Assembly (NCBI RefSeq): GCF_016802725.1
Contig: NC_052664.1
Span: forward strand, 33,097,275 to 33,161,274
DNA from: Solenopsis invicta
Taxonomy: Eukaryota > Arthropoda > Insecta > Hymenoptera > Formicidae
DNA length: 64,000 bases
Direction of reading: 5' to 3'
In this document: positions 1 to 11,384 of the stretch, piece after piece
Layout: every line of letters starts with the position of its first letter
How positions within the stretch are numbered: position 1 is the first letter of the stretch
Notes under the pieces: generated by a model
Told to the model about the DNA's origin: nothing
Databases searched by the model: none
What the model saw: the letters and a program-made list of their open reading frames with translations, nothing else
Position numbers and translations under genes: made by a program

Positions 1-631
1 TTTAACTTCCTTGTCTTATGCAGTAAAAAAGCACACCTTGTTTTGTTCGTTAAAATTTCGTATTTTTGACACTTTGTAGATCGACCAACAAATTTTTTTC
101 GAATAATTTAAGTAAAATTTCATAAACTACAAAATGCTTTTTTAAAAATTTCTCTACGATTTTTTTTGACCGAGTTACGCAACTTTGAAGCTAAACCTGC
201 ATTTTTTATAAATGATATCCGTACTCCGTGAAAAATTATCGTAGACAAAAAATCAAAAAACCATTTTAAAGCTCGAAGTTTCAGCTTTAACATGCTATTA
301 ACGGTTTTCAAAAATTTTCTCAATTTCTTAGTACTATGCCCCAAAAAAGATACACTGTTTTTTCCTTAAAATAACGTATTTTTAACAGCCTGTAGCTCAA
401 TAAAAAAATTTTTCTCGACAAATCCAATGCAAGTGCCTCAAAGTATGACATTTTCTCTACAAAATCTTTTTTTTTAAATTTTTTCTACGATTTTTTTTGA
501 CCGAGTTACAAGACTTCGAAGATATACATTTTTTACAGTACATTTTTCCGAAAAATGACGTCTACCGCCGACATTAGCATTACCCAATGTGCACCACGTG
601 GAGGTTGCCGGTCGGATTTTTGCACATCGTG

Positions 632-632
632 T

Positions 633-673
<41 letters not shown>

Positions 674-829
674 CGCGCGCGCGTGCGTGTGTGCGTTTGT
701 GCGCGTGTGCGTGTGCGCGTGCGTGCGTGCGTGCGTGTGTATGTGTGTGTATATATGTGTCACAGCAGAGATAAGGAGCCCACAGTTCGTCACTTCTGCA
801 GTATTTAACGACTCCAAACCTTTTTTACT

Positions 830-866
<37 letters not shown>

Positions 867-1062
867 ACAGCAGAGATAAGGAGCCCACAGTTCGTCACTT
901 CTGCAGTATTTGACGACTCCAAACCCTCTTTACTATGTACGTGTGTATGTGTGTGTGTGTGTGTGTGTGTATCACAGCAGAGATAAGAACCCCGCAGTTT
1001 GTCACTTCTGCAGTATTTAATGACTCCAAACCCTCTCTGCTGTGTGTGTATGCGCTCGCGCG
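632..1062 (+). repeat. TG/CG microsatellites with three tandem ~110-bp units
   Basis: Three units of the form (TG)n - cacagcagagataaggagcc - ...gcagtatttaacgactccaaacc follow one another at about 765, 866 and 972. One inverted unit lies at about 1500-1575 in the opposite arm. Open frames through this stretch are simple-sequence artefacts. Confidence 0.85.
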
Positions 1063-1071
1063 CATGAGAGT

Positions 1072-1467
1072 TCAATAGTGTGTATTTCCTCCTCTTTGAT
1101 CAATTACTGCTTGCAAGCGTTCTCGCATATTTATACATCTTGCAATACAATCTTGCGGAATATTGTGCCAAATTTCCGTTAAAATTTCTCCCAATTTTTC
1201 TAAATTTCGCAGCTGTTCCTTGTGACGCCTTAATCGTCGTTCCATTTCATCCCAAATGTGCTCGATTGGATTTAAGTCCGGGCTATTGGTGGGATGATTT
1301 AACAGTCTAAATGCGTGTCGTTGATAAAAACGTCGCGTTATATTCGCCGTATGAAGTCGAGCGTTGTCCTGCATAAAAATAAAGTTCCGACAGGTTCGAT
1401 TTAATAGCAAAACGTGTGGTCGTAGAATATCGTTGATATAACGAACACACACGAAATACACGCCATT
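1072..1467 (-). pseudogene. Tc1-like transposase C-terminal fragment (DD34E)
   Basis: The minus strand encodes only the last ~125 residues of a Tc1-family transposase. Visible are the second catalytic Asp in FMQDNARLHTA, the SPDLNPIEHIWDEM block with the catalytic Glu exactly 34 residues further on, and the usual C-terminal helix ending at a TAA. The N-terminal HTH domains and the first Asp are absent, so no active enzyme can be made. Upstream the frame runs into GC and TG microsatellite sequence that is part of the foldback arms, not of the transposase. It sits precisely in the unpaired centre of the surrounding palindrome, which suggests that the foldback grew from a Tc1-type element by loss of its 5' coding part and expansion of its inverted repeats. 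Confidence 0.9.
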
Positions 1468-2226
1468 GAACACTCGTGCGCGCGCGCGCATACACACACA
1501 GCAGAGAGGGTTTGGAGTCATTAAATACTGCAAAAGTGACAAACTGCGGGCTCCTTATCTCTGCTGTGACACACACACACACACACACACACGATGTGCA
1601 AAAATCCGACTGGCAACCTCCACGTGGTGCACATTGGGTAATGCTAATGTCGGCGGTAGACGTCATTTTTCGGAAAAATGTACTGTAAAAAATGTATATC
1701 TTCTTGTAACTCGGTCAAAAAAAATCGTAGAAAAAATAAAAAAAAAGCATTTTGTAGAGAAAATGTCATACTTTATGGCACTTGTATTGGATTTGTCGAG
1801 AAAAATTTTTTTATTGAGCTACAGGCTGTTAAAAATATGTTATTTTAAGGAAAAAACAGTGTATCTTTTTTGGAGCATAGTACTAAGAAATTGAGAAAAT
1901 TTTTGAAAACCATTAATAGCATGTTAAAGCTGAAACTTCGAGCTTTAAAATGGTTTTTTGATTTTTTGTCTACGATAATTTTTCACGGAGTACGGATATT
2001 ATTTGTAAAAAATGCAGGTTTAGCTTCAAAGTTGCGTAACTCGGTCAAAAAAAATCGTAGAGAAATTTTTAAAAAAGCATTTTGTAGGTAAAATGTTGTA
2101 GTTTATGAAATTTTACTTGAATTATTTGAAAAAAATTTGTTGGTCGATCTGCAAAGTGTCAAAGATACGAAATTTTAACGAACAAAACAAGGTGTGCTTT
2201 TTTACTGCATAAGACAAGGAAGTTAA

Positions 2227-2526
2227 AAAAATTTTGAAAATCTGCTGGTAGAACGTTAAACTCGATCTTCAAGCTTCAAAATGCTTTTTTTATTTTTTAT
2301 CTACGATGATTTTTCACCGAGTTACAGTCATTTAAAAATAGCCTAATTTTTGGTGTCTGGAAAGTGTTCCCTATTTTTTTTTGAATAGTGTGTAATATTG
2401 TGAAATATTTACAAAATATAATATTGAATAATATATCTGCTATAAAGTATTTTTGTCTTAATTATTGTTTTTTTATTATTGTTTCTTTTTATAAACGTCA
2501 TATTTAAAATTCGCGGTTGTTCGGCT
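2227..2526. other. AT-rich stretch, edge of foldback arm
   Basis: Contains one more copy of the foldback arm motif (about 2300-2335). Otherwise AT-rich sequence in which I see no gene or recognisable element. Confidence 0.4.
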
Positions 2527-2772
2527 GTTACATATGGCAGATTGAGGCAACCAATCAGAAATCGCCACTACATTTGCTTATCTCTTATTTTAGGAACTCT
2601 AGCAAAAACCGGCGCTATGCGCCAAATAAATTTACAAGACTTTCTAGCAAACGAGCGTTCGAACGCATTCGCGCTTCGAATACCTCCGCGCGCACGCGCT
2701 CTCGTTTCATCACCATCCGCTTCCGACACGCGCGCGCGCAATCCATCCCGAGATACTCGAGATTGACTTATA

Positions 2773-4064
2773 CAGCACAAAGAGATTGCAGGAACATTGC
2801 AGAATGATTTCATTGAAACATTGTAATATTGCATTTTGATTACAAAACATTGCTGCAACATTGCTGGAAGATTGCAGCAACATTAAGATGTCCGCTTTTT
2901 GAAATATTGCATTGAAACATCCCATTTTTCCAAAATATTCACATAAATATTATTACATCACATAATTCCAATAAACAAAACAATATTTGTGTAACTTTTT
3001 AAAAGACATTTTTTGCAAAAAAAAATATCGGGAATATTTTTTTGGAAATTTCCAAGCGGTCATCCATCCAAGTCGCGACTCCATTGAACGTTGCTTGACC
3101 TCTGTGATTGCTGCGAACTGATTCCTTATGATGACCTGTAAAAATGAAATATGTATAATTAAAGCACAATATTTATATAAACAAATATAAAATTATAGTT
3201 TTTTGTTACTAATTTTGCAAATGCAGAATAGCATCTAGAATAACTTTTCTGTTATTTGTTTAAGTAAAATGCAATTAAAAAATATGTATTAATATAATAC
3301 AATAATTAAATTAAATATAAAAAATTTTTATTAAAAAAATAATTAAAAAATATTGTTTGTTTAATGGGCTGTAGATCGAGGTTTCTTCATATATGGACCT
3401 ATTTCATCTATTGATATAAATATTTATGTTTCTTAACAATACTATGATGCACACAGCATCACGGGACCGCATGCTTTTTTCTAGACGTCTTAGAGTCAAC
3501 ATCTGAAGGATGTCTGCAGACGTCTATGCAAAGTCAATTTGCAATTAACTTTGATAGCCTGACTTGGATGAGTCGACTTACAGTCGATATATGCACGGTT
3601 CTACTCTTACAGAATGTAGAGATTCAGCGGAAAATTTAGTAACGTCACCCGATCTGGAAGTGTCCCAGTTGCGCACAGACCCGATTGGACACCACCAATC
3701 ATAGCGGCCGATGCCTAGAGTATTTCCGTTGGTTGGGTTAGATTAGATTACATGATTGGTGGTGTCCGATCGGGTCTGTGCGCAACTGGGACTCACCCCC
3801 CGATCTTAGTTTACTAAAGGATGAATAATTATAGATGAGTTAAATTAATATATTATTATACGCAAATATTCTGCTTTGGCTCATTATTGCCACTACTTTA
3901 TTAAAAAATTATGATATTGCAATGTTTCCGGAATATTACTGGCATATGCCATACGATGTTACAGGCATATTGTTAATTTATGTTTCTGCAATGTCTCCGT
4001 AATATTGCATTGCAATCTGCAACATTGCAACGTTGCTGCAATGTTGCTGGAATTTTCTGTGCTG
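2773..4064. mobile_element. Palindromic element with ATTGCA-rich terminal repeats
   Basis: Termini CAGCACA...TGTGCTG flanked by TA on both sides (2771-2772, 4065-4066). Both ends consist of repeated attgcaRcaac-type words (2790-2935 and 3905-4060) in inverted orientation. The interior is AT-rich with no open frame. A 142-bp MITE is inserted at 3656. Non-autonomous; the TA duplication suggests Tc1/mariner-type mobilisation. Confidence 0.75.
3656..3797 (+). mobile_element. 9-bp-TSD MITE, copy 1 (arm type TTGCGCAC)
   Basis: Hairpin with arms GGAAGTGTCCCAGTTGCGC / GCGCAACTGGGACTCACC and the family loop gccgatgcctagagtatttc followed by cgttggttgggttaga. Flanked by near-identical 9-mers acccgatct (3647-3655) and ccccgatct (3798-3806). 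One of six family copies in this window. Confidence 0.85.
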
Positions 4065-4140
4065 TATGGGGAGTGGCGGGGATGCTGCCTCCGTACCGTT
4101 TCGCTTGCTCTCCACACATCTTCTCCTCTCGACGCTCAAG

Positions 4141-4149
4141 TATATAAAG
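4141..4149 (+). promoter_or_regulatory. TATA box
   Basis: TATATAAAG within a GC-rich context, about 530 bp before an AATAAA at 4670. Consistent with the U3/R part of an LTR or another polymerase II promoter. Confidence 0.45.
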
Positions 4150-4435
4150 GCTCCGATCGCCGAAAGAATTCACCTTTTCCGCTTCTGACTGGCTTGCTGT
4201 GAAGAAAATATCTCCTGGTCGAGAAAGAGATCGCGTGTCTCGATCTCTGTCAAGCCACTTGACTCTTGACACTTCCAAACCGATCCAATACATCCCGTTC
4301 CAATATCCTCAGCGTTACCACAAGCTCAAGATAGCTTGGGCCCTGTCAACCCACTTGACGTCAGGAAATCCTTACCGCATTTCGAGTCCGGCGCTACGCG
4401 TAAGGGAATACGGAATTTTGTGCCTCCACCAAACG

Positions 4436-4577
4436 GGGAAGCATCCATTTGCGCACAGTACTATTGCACACAGCCAATCACAGCGGCTGGTGCCTAGTGA
4501 TATTCTTCTGTTCAAGCGCTGTGAGTGGCTGTGAGTGGCTTGTGTGTAATAGTACTGTGCGCAAATGGATGCTTCCC
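4436..4577 (+). mobile_element. 9-bp-TSD MITE, copy 2 (arm type TTTGCGCAC)
   Basis: Perfect 9-bp duplication caccaaacg at 4427-4435 and 4578-4586. Arms GGGAAGCATCCATTTGCGC... pair perfectly with the right end. The loop retains the ggctggtgcctag core but is more diverged than in the other copies. Confidence 0.85.
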
Positions 4578-5192
4578 CACCAAACGCACTTGGCGTGGGG
4601 TAGTGCCACCCGGCAATTACACCTGCGATATTGATCGCCTCGCGACGGGCCGCGTACAATCGAACACCGAATAAAGGCCTAGTTTATACCGGGTGTTTGA
4701 TACGCGTACGAAGTACTATATTCGTACTAAATTAATTTAATTTGATGATGTAAACGATGACGTATAGTCTGGTACAATACGAATCAAACAGACGTATTGT
4801 ATCAAAATAGTACGCACTTTCAGCACACATGTAACGGTGTAAACATTTCCTTATTAAGTAATAGGCAATTTAGGTTTTCTCAAGTTTTTTCCAGTTATTG
4901 GTTATGTCTTTGTCTTCTGATAGTGAATCTGCAATAATTAGCATAATGTGATGTAAAAAAGATCAAAATTGGGGAGAAGAAGAGACGCGTGTTTTTTTTC
5001 TTTTAGAATTATGTACTGAAAAATGAATTTTATCAATAATGGACGGAAAAAGACATAGACACGTTGAACTTTTCTGGCTACTTTTAATTAATTTGTAAAA
5101 TTTTCTACGAATGTTTTAAGTACATAACCTTTTAGCTTGCCTTTAAGCAAAATTATTCTTTCTATGCAACTAAAATAACTGTTAGCAGTAAG

Positions 5193-7146
5193 ATCCCACA
5201 CAACACGCGTGACTGTTAGTCGACTAGTAGCCGACTTTTCTCAGTTGACTTAAAGGCGACTTTCAATAGTTGACTATAACTCGACAGCAATTAACTGTTT
5301 GTTGACTATTTGTCGATTTTTGAAAGTCGACAAATGGTTAATAAATAGTCGACTGAAATATAACTCAAAGTCGACGAAAACTTTGTTCTTTTTATGACAA
5401 AAGATCTTATACTCTTTTAAGTTATTTATATCTTTTCGACAAAGCGAAAAGATATAAATGATAGATATTTTATCTAGCCAAAAAGACAACATAAAAAGAA
5501 ATCTTAGTTTTAATTTGCTCGTAGCTCGTTAGCGTCCCTTAGGGAAATGAACTATTGGAAAGCTAATAATCACTATTGACTTACAATAGTGATTATTCAT
5601 TCTCTAATAGTGATTATGTAGCATCTAATAATTGGGTTATTCGCAATAATCATTTCCTAATAGTTTTTGAATGAGTGATTATTGATTTCATAATGAGATT
5701 ATTTGCAATAATGATTCCCCAATAGTTCTTTTATGAAATGATTATTGATTTCATAATCAGGTTATTTGCAATAATCACCAGCACAGTACTTTTAATAGTT
5801 AATATATAAATGATTATTAGTCGACTATTCACAATAAACCCAATAAGAACTGGATTGTTTTATACGTTTATTAAACGCAAGTATGGTATAAAACAGGTAT
5901 AGATATGTGGCAGATACGTATATAGGTAAAACGGTTTTTATACGTTAGTGCAATATACGTTTATAATAATCGTTCTTATCACATATATATAATACGGAAC
6001 GTATTTTATACGTTGAAAAATGGTTTATAAAATGCCAGAAATATTTATAACACGTATAAAAATACTATCAAATACAATTATATACTAATTAAATAAACAT
6101 TTCTTAAATACGTTTATGATTTGTAAAAGTTGTCCCTTTAAATAACCTATCAAAAATAGAATTTAATATCCAGGTATAATATACTTTTTAATGTAAATAT
6201 GTTAATAAAAGTTTAAACGTAAATTATATTTATATGTTTTCATTGCAGCAATATTTAAACGAATAATAAACGTATTTTATACACATTCGATATAGCTAAT
6301 TAAAGGTTTATTGAAAACGTATATTATTTATGAAATGAAAAACATTTATAAATCATTTTAGAAATATCGAATATGGTTAAAATCCAAGACATTCAATTAT
6401 TAATAGTTATTTTACACGTAAAAACATATTACGGTGCTCTCAAAAATCGAGCGATTTGCTTTGGTTTTGAGTCTCAAACATAGACTTTGTACTATGTCTA
6501 TGGTCTCAAAGCTTTTTCGCGACGCCAGTCTTCGCGTCTTCGCGGCTTGCGCGGCTTCCACTAGGTGGCCACGACGCGGAAGATTTTCTCGTGAGTCGAG
6601 TGCGGCCACAAGCATTATATCTAGGCGCTACCGCGACTGTTTTTCTAAATCGCACTTTAGTAAAACTTTTGGGAATTAATTGTTGTAATCTCGAGACGAA
6701 ATTCGCTTTCGTTCTTTTCAAATGTGATGTGTATGTAGTTCGCTGTTCCACATAAAATTTTATATTTTTACGTGTAAATAACAATTTGTATTGTTATTAA
6801 ATCTTGTATATAAATGTTTAATTCAAATTTAATCTTTATTTAATCCTTTTGAACCAAAAGGAAGAAATATTTTTTTGGAAACTATAATTTATTACGTTTA
6901 AATTATTGATTTATCAATCGTATTTTATACGACTATATAAATTGTAGTGACTAATAGTCGACAAATAGTCGACTCACAGTCAACTTATTGTCAACTTGAA
7001 AAGTCGACTGACAGTCAACTACTTTTGGGACATTCGTCTACTGTCAGTCGACTGCAAGTCGACTGACAGATTGACTTAAAAGTCAACTCTTGCCTTTTAC
7101 AGTCAGCTTAAAGTCGACTCATAGTCGCCTTCGTGTTGTGTGGGAT
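5193..7146. mobile_element. Element with AGTCGAC-rich subterminal repeats
   Basis: Inverted ends TCCCACACAACACG (5194) and CGTGTTGTGTGGGA (7145). The first and last ~250 bp carry about eleven AGTCGAC words in both orientations, a typical layout for transposase-binding subterminal repeats. The interior holds an ~85-bp tandem repeat and AT-rich sequence; a GC-richer patch (6480-6640) has no convincing coding frame. Superfamily unassigned. Confidence 0.6.
5560..5790 (+). repeat. Imperfect ~85-bp tandem repeat
   Basis: Three diverged units built on gattattgatttcataat ... ttatttgcaataatca ... aatagtt. Confidence 0.6.
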
Positions 7147-7502
7147 ACTATTGATTGATGCGTACTTTATTGAAATCTTAATAGTTCGTACTAATCACTT
7201 CGTATTGTTCGGTGTAAACATATGCAAGTTTAGTGCTTGATGCGTATTAACTTGATTCGCGTATTAAAATTGCGTACGGTGTAAACTAGGACATTGACAC
7301 GGATCCGTGTACGCGTCGCGTTCCGCGCCGCGCCGCTCCACGAAGCTATTATTCGGTTACAACAACAAGACCGCCGTCTCGAGAATCCGTGACGACACAG
7401 TTCCGTAAAAAGGTCTCGACGCTTTTCCGCGAAGCGGGTCTCGCGACACTGTAAATAGCCAATTTTGTATTTTTGTTTCCATCCCCGAATATAAATTGTC
7501 AC

Positions 7503-7934
7503 ATCCGTCTATCCGCGCGTTTAGATTATCTTCTATCATATTTTTTTATTACGTGTTTATTATCCGTTCCGTTTACTTTTCGCTGAATTTCTTTTCTGTC
7601 ACCGTCGTATGATCTGTTATGTTCTGCCCTGTTATACTTTTATTTTCCATTTAACAAACATATATAATTACTACTCGCAAAACTAGTTAGATAAAAAAAT
7701 TTATTATGAAAGGAGGAAGGCGGCACCTTTGGAACTTGTGTTCCACGGTACGTTTATTACACGCGGAAAACTTAAAATTAAATTATAACGCACACGGTGT
7801 CGTAAAAAAAATTAAATACTAATGCGCTGGAATATAAAATCTTATAATTATATTGCGGTTCTTATAAACTAACTTTTGAACACAGTGATTGTTATAATAA
7901 CGCGGACCTTACTATTAACGCAACTTAATATCTA
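7503..7934. other. AT-rich spacer
   Basis: No gene seen. A purine run (gaaaggaggaaggcgg near 7709) followed by a short GC-richer piece could be a relic of a polypurine tract, but no LTR was identified beside it. Confidence 0.3.
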
Positions 7935-9222
7935 TTAGGAGTATAAATAAGTTTCCGCCGTTTTTTATCAAAAATTGGACATTTATTGTGAAAGAACGGT
8001 ACCTAATGTTTTATTCGAAGTATTGTCCAACGCTAGCCACTACTTTTTCCCATCTTTCTGGCAGCATATGGATACCGCGTCGGAAGAATGCTTCATCTTT
8101 TGAAGCTATCCACAAATCGACCCAATTTTTTGTATCTTCATATGATGTGAAGTGTTGCTCAGACAGGCCATGCGCCATCGATCGAAACAGGTAGTAATCA
8201 GAAGGAGCAATGTTTGGTGAATACGGCGGGTGGGGTAAAATTTCCCAATTGAGTGTTTCCAGGTCGGTTTTGACCGGCGCCGCAACATGTGGACGAGCAT
8301 TATCATGCAGAAGAATAACTTTGTCGTGTCTGGAGTAGTAGTGGGCACGTTTTTCCTTGAGTACTCGGCTCAATCTCATCAATTGTGTTCGATAGAGAGC
8401 CCCAGTAATGGTTTTATTTGGTTTAAGCAACTTATAATACACGACACCAAGCTGATCCCACCAAATACACAACATGAGCTTTTTTCCATGAATGTGCGGC
8501 TTGGCTGTCGATGTTGAAGCATGGCCAGGTGGTCCCTATGATTTCTTCTTCTTTGGGTTATCGTAGTGGATCCATTTTTCATCACCAGTGACTATACGAT
8601 ACAAAAAACCCTTTCGTTTATACCTGGCAAGCAGCATTTCACATGTGAAAAATCGGCGTTCAACGTTTCTCGGCTTCAGTTCATATGGAACCCAGTTTCC
8701 TTGTTTTTGAATCATTCCCAATCATTTTAAGCGATGTGAAATTGCTGGTTGAGTCACTCCTAATGTAAGTGCAAGTGCTTCTTGCGTTTGGCACAAATCT
8801 TCATCTAATAATGTTTCCAATTCCGCGTCTTCATACACTTTCGGCCTTCCGCTACGTTCTTTGTCTTTGACGTCAAATTCACCGTTCTTAAACTTGTGAA
8901 ACCACTCACGGCAACTTTTCTCACTTAAAGCAGCCTCACCATATTCTTCTATAAGCAATCGATGCGCCTCGGCTGCAGATTTCTTCAAATTAAAGAAGTA
9001 AATCAAAAGCTCCCGCAAATGACGCTTATTCGGCTCAAAACTCGACATTTTCGCACAAAAATAAGATATATGATCCTGATACAAAATCACTAATATTTTA
9101 AGGTTATGTTGTTGCCAGATGTCCAACCTTACAATATAACGTTTTACAATAGACAATTTCAACCATAACATACTAGTGGCGCCATTTTTTGTGAAACGGC
9201 GGAAACTTATTTATACTCCTAA
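7935..9222 (-). mobile_element. mariner element (DD34D), full length but inactive
   Basis: Inverted ends TTAGGAGTATAAATAAG and CTTATTTATACTCCTAA, TA duplication at 7933-7934 and 9223-9224, total 1288 bp, the classical mariner size. It is inserted in the helicase part of a Helitron, whose reading frame continues at 9225-9312. Confidence 0.95.
8011..9048 (-). pseudogene. mariner transposase with two nonsense codons
   Basis: A single minus-strand frame starting at ATG 9048 (MSSFEPNKRH) and ending at TAA 8011 covers a normal ~345-residue mariner transposase: HTH region (about residues 1-110), then the DDD catalytic domain with VTGDEKWIHY, LLHDNARPHVA and SPNIAPSDYY. The last two Asp are separated by 34 residues (DD34D). 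The frame is broken only by an in-frame TGA at 8722-8724 (after HRLK, at the linker) and TAG at 8536-8538, where related elements have Trp. No frameshift was found, so the copy decayed by point mutation. Confidence 0.93.
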
Positions 9223-9224
9223 TA

Positions 9225-9312
9225 TTTTTCCTGCTGGTAATAACGTTGCTGCAATGCCCGTAAAAGGCATTGTATATGTTTATTGTTTATTTTGAATTTT
9301 AGTTAAATAATA
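9225..9312 (-). pseudogene. Helitron helicase fragment (motif Ia)
   Basis: Read on the minus strand it gives TGIAATLLPAGK, the segment that follows the Walker A motif in Helitron helicases. It is separated from the Walker A part at 11946 onward by the DD41D element, and on the other side is cut by the mariner at 9222. Only a stub survives. Confidence 0.8.
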
Positions 9313-10051
9313 TACAGGGTGCTTCAGACCACCCGTACACCCCTTTTCTCTTCGCAGGATTAGGACCAATCAAAAATATGTTCAGACGAAAGTTGTAGGG
9401 TTTCAAAAGATCTATTCAATGATCTTATCAGTTTGACCTTGGATGGCGTCGCCAAGGTCAGATCGAAATCACATTAAGTTTTTTAAATGAAACACCCTAT
9501 TTTTGATTCCAGAATCTAATAGCTGGTGTCAAGACCTTTCCAAAACACTACAAGAAAGTTTATTTTCGTTGACTACTTTCCGAGTTGTGCGGCTTGAAAG
9601 TTACACTACCGCCAACACCATGTAAATAACAATATAAAATCACGCGTTACGCAGAAAGCCGTGCAGCCGACACAAAGAAAGTAAACACGCGAGCCGGGCC
9701 AACAAAAACAGATCATGAAAAATCGTGAAAGTTAGCTGTCGCGACCGTAGATAGTCACATACATATGTATGTCATAATATTATGTAATTACATTATTACT
9801 TTAACGGTGGCACACGAGCAATAACGAGCGCGACTTTCTGCGTAACGATGTCTAACTCGTGATTTTATACATATTGTTATTTGCATAGGATGTAGTAGAG
9901 ATGTATTCACCACAACGCTATTGTGACTCAACTCAACACGAGTGACAATAACTCTCTCAAACTTGTCACCTACGTCTTCAATAACCGTCATATCAGTATC
10001 AATCGCGCAATAAAAATCCGACCCTCTTTATTAGTCTAGGTTTATTTAGCC

Positions 10052-11112
10052 ATGTTCTATTCCAATGAAGAAGCATATGATATGCTGCTAATTTTAGGTG
10101 AGTGTCGAGGTACATTCATTGCAGCGGAAAGATTGTGGCGGGAACGTTATCCTGATCGGACTCCTCACTCGCGAAATGTTTTTTCACGTTTGGCTAAACG
10201 AATCAAAATTAAAGGTGTCGTTCAGCCTCAATATAACAAAGGTACACAAATTCGTCGTCCGATTATGGATGAAAGAACAGTGGAAATTCTTGCATCGACA
10301 GAATTGAACCCTTATGATTCTTTAAGACGACGAGAACAAGATTCTGGTGTTAGTAAAATCAGTGTTTGGCGCATTCTAAAAAATAACAAATTTCACCCTT
10401 ACAGAATGTCTGTTCATCAAGCGTTGAATTATAACGATATTAGACAGAGACTTGTATTTTGCAACTTTATAAGACAGCAACCACTTGATTTCCACTTGAA
10501 AATTTTATTTTCTGACGAATGTACACTTAAAAGTGATGGATCTGTTAATACTTGGAACTCTCGTTATTGGGCACAAAATAATCCTCACTGGTTGAGAGAA
10601 GTAGATCATCAAACCATTTGGAAAGTCAATGTTTGGTGTGGAATTATTGGAAGTCGAATCATAGGTCCTGTTTTCTTTGACGAAAATCTAAACGGTGATA
10701 GATATTCCGCCTTGATAATGACAGATCTTCCTGTCTTACTAGAAAATATTCCTCTGCAATTGCGCCTGAACATGTGGTTCCAACAAGATGCATGTCCGTC
10801 TCATACATCGAGAGTTGCTCGTGCGGCATTAAATACTATGTTCCCCGACAAGTGGATAGGCAAATACGGTCCAATCAATTATCCACCCCGATCACCAGAT
10901 CTCACCGTCCTTGATTATTATTTCTGGGGAAGGATAAAAAACTTGGTCTATCATAACGTCCGACTACGAGGGATAATATGATTCGTAGAATAAGTGAAGC
11001 AATTCGATCCTTACGTGCCGAGGAAATTCTTCGAGCAACCAATGATTTTCAAAATATAGTTGATGCTTGCATCGCAGAGAATGGTGCTCACTTTGAACAT
11101 TTAGTCGCTTAA
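10052..11112 (+). pseudogene. DD41D transposase, frameshifted
   Basis: From ATG 10052 the frame encodes an N-terminal region with HTH-like helices (residues 1-110, including TPHSRNVFSRL) and a DDD catalytic core with LFSDECTLKSDG, MWFQQDACPSH and SPDLTVLDYYFWG. The second and third Asp are 41 residues apart, the spacing reported for the DD41D (rosa-like) group. A one-base loss near 10953-10957 throws the frame off: the open frame stops at 10981, while the correct C-terminus (IRSLRAEEILRATNDFQ...) continues in another frame to TAA 11110-11112. Comparison with the copy at 57812-58864 (same family, uninterrupted frame) supports this placement. Otherwise all catalytic residues remain. Confidence 0.92.
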
Positions 11113-11138
11113 CAAAACATACACTCATTCATTCCCGA

Positions 11139-11384
11139 ACGTGAGAGGCAAGGGGGCTCACGTGAATCAAGCACCCCAAACGTGAGAGGCAAGGGGACTC
11201 ACGTGAATCAAGCACCCCAAACGTGAGAGGCAAGGGGACTCACGTGAATCAAGCACCCCAAACGTGAGAGGCAAGGGGACTCACGTGAATCAAGCACCAC
11301 AAACGTGAGAGGCAAGGGGACTCACGTGAATCAAGCACCCCAAACGTGAGAGGCAAGGGGACTCACGTGAATCAAGCACCCCAA
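11139..11384 (+). repeat. 41-bp minisatellite, six units, hairpin-forming
   Basis: Unit starts acgtgagaggcaagggg; each contains the perfect inverted pair ACGTGAG...CTCACGT. Units begin at 11139, 11180, 11221, 11262, 11303 and 11344. It lies 26 bp after the transposase stop, the same place as a related 43-bp minisatellite in copy B. Confidence 0.95.

Larger units (their letters stand above)
1..2226. mobile_element. Foldback (long palindromic) element with Tc1-derived centre
   Basis: The first ~1.09 kb is the reverse complement of ~1452-2226. For example, the first 30 bases reappear inverted ending at 2226, and the segment around 555-625 reappears inverted at 1592-1672. Arms contain a recurring motif (tctacgat...ccgagttac at about 153 and 488, again at 2300), so the element probably extends both left of the window and to about 2360. 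The unpaired centre (about 1090-1450) is a piece of Tc1-type transposase. Left and right arms differ in length because the left arm carries extra copies of a TG-flanked repeat. No intact transposase, so it must be non-autonomous or dead. Confidence 0.85.
4676..7292. mobile_element. Long palindromic element with GTTTACACCG-type ends
   Basis: Ends ggcctagtttataccg and (inverted) gtcctagtttacaccg are shared with the short MITE at 17351-17575. Subterminal parts repeat gatgcgtac/gtgtaaac words. Most of its length is a second element nested at 5193-7146. The termini resemble PIF/Harbinger-type MITE ends, but no clear 3-bp duplication is visible. Confidence 0.55.
2527..7502 (+). other. LTR-like promoter sequence broken by later insertions
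   Basis: Pieces 2527-2770, 4067-4435, 4578-4675 and 7293-7502 read as one continuous segment once the nested palindromic elements are skipped: the TA duplications at 2771/4065 and a 9-bp duplication at 4427/4578 join them. It begins TGTTACATATGGCAG, has a TATA box (TATATAAAG at 4141), an AATAAA at 4670 and ends near ATTGTCACA, the layout of a long terminal repeat. No flanking retrotransposon genes or clear target duplication were found, so solo LTR is only the best guess; a host or other promoter is possible. Confidence 0.35.

Noticed and set aside
533..1075. Long open frames rich in His-Thr or Cys-Val on both strands
   Set aside because: They are translations of TG/CG microsatellites and TG-flanked tandem units. 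The same applies around 56910-57080.
6434..6784. Overlapping frames in a GC-richer patch of the AGTCGAC element
   Set aside because: No recognisable domain and no splice or start context; composition effect.
8287..8517. Plus-strand frames across the mariner
   Set aside because: Antisense shadows of the transposase pseudogene.
11139..11384. CRISPR-like regular repeats
   Set aside because: Tandem 41-bp minisatellite without spacers, inside a eukaryotic transposon.
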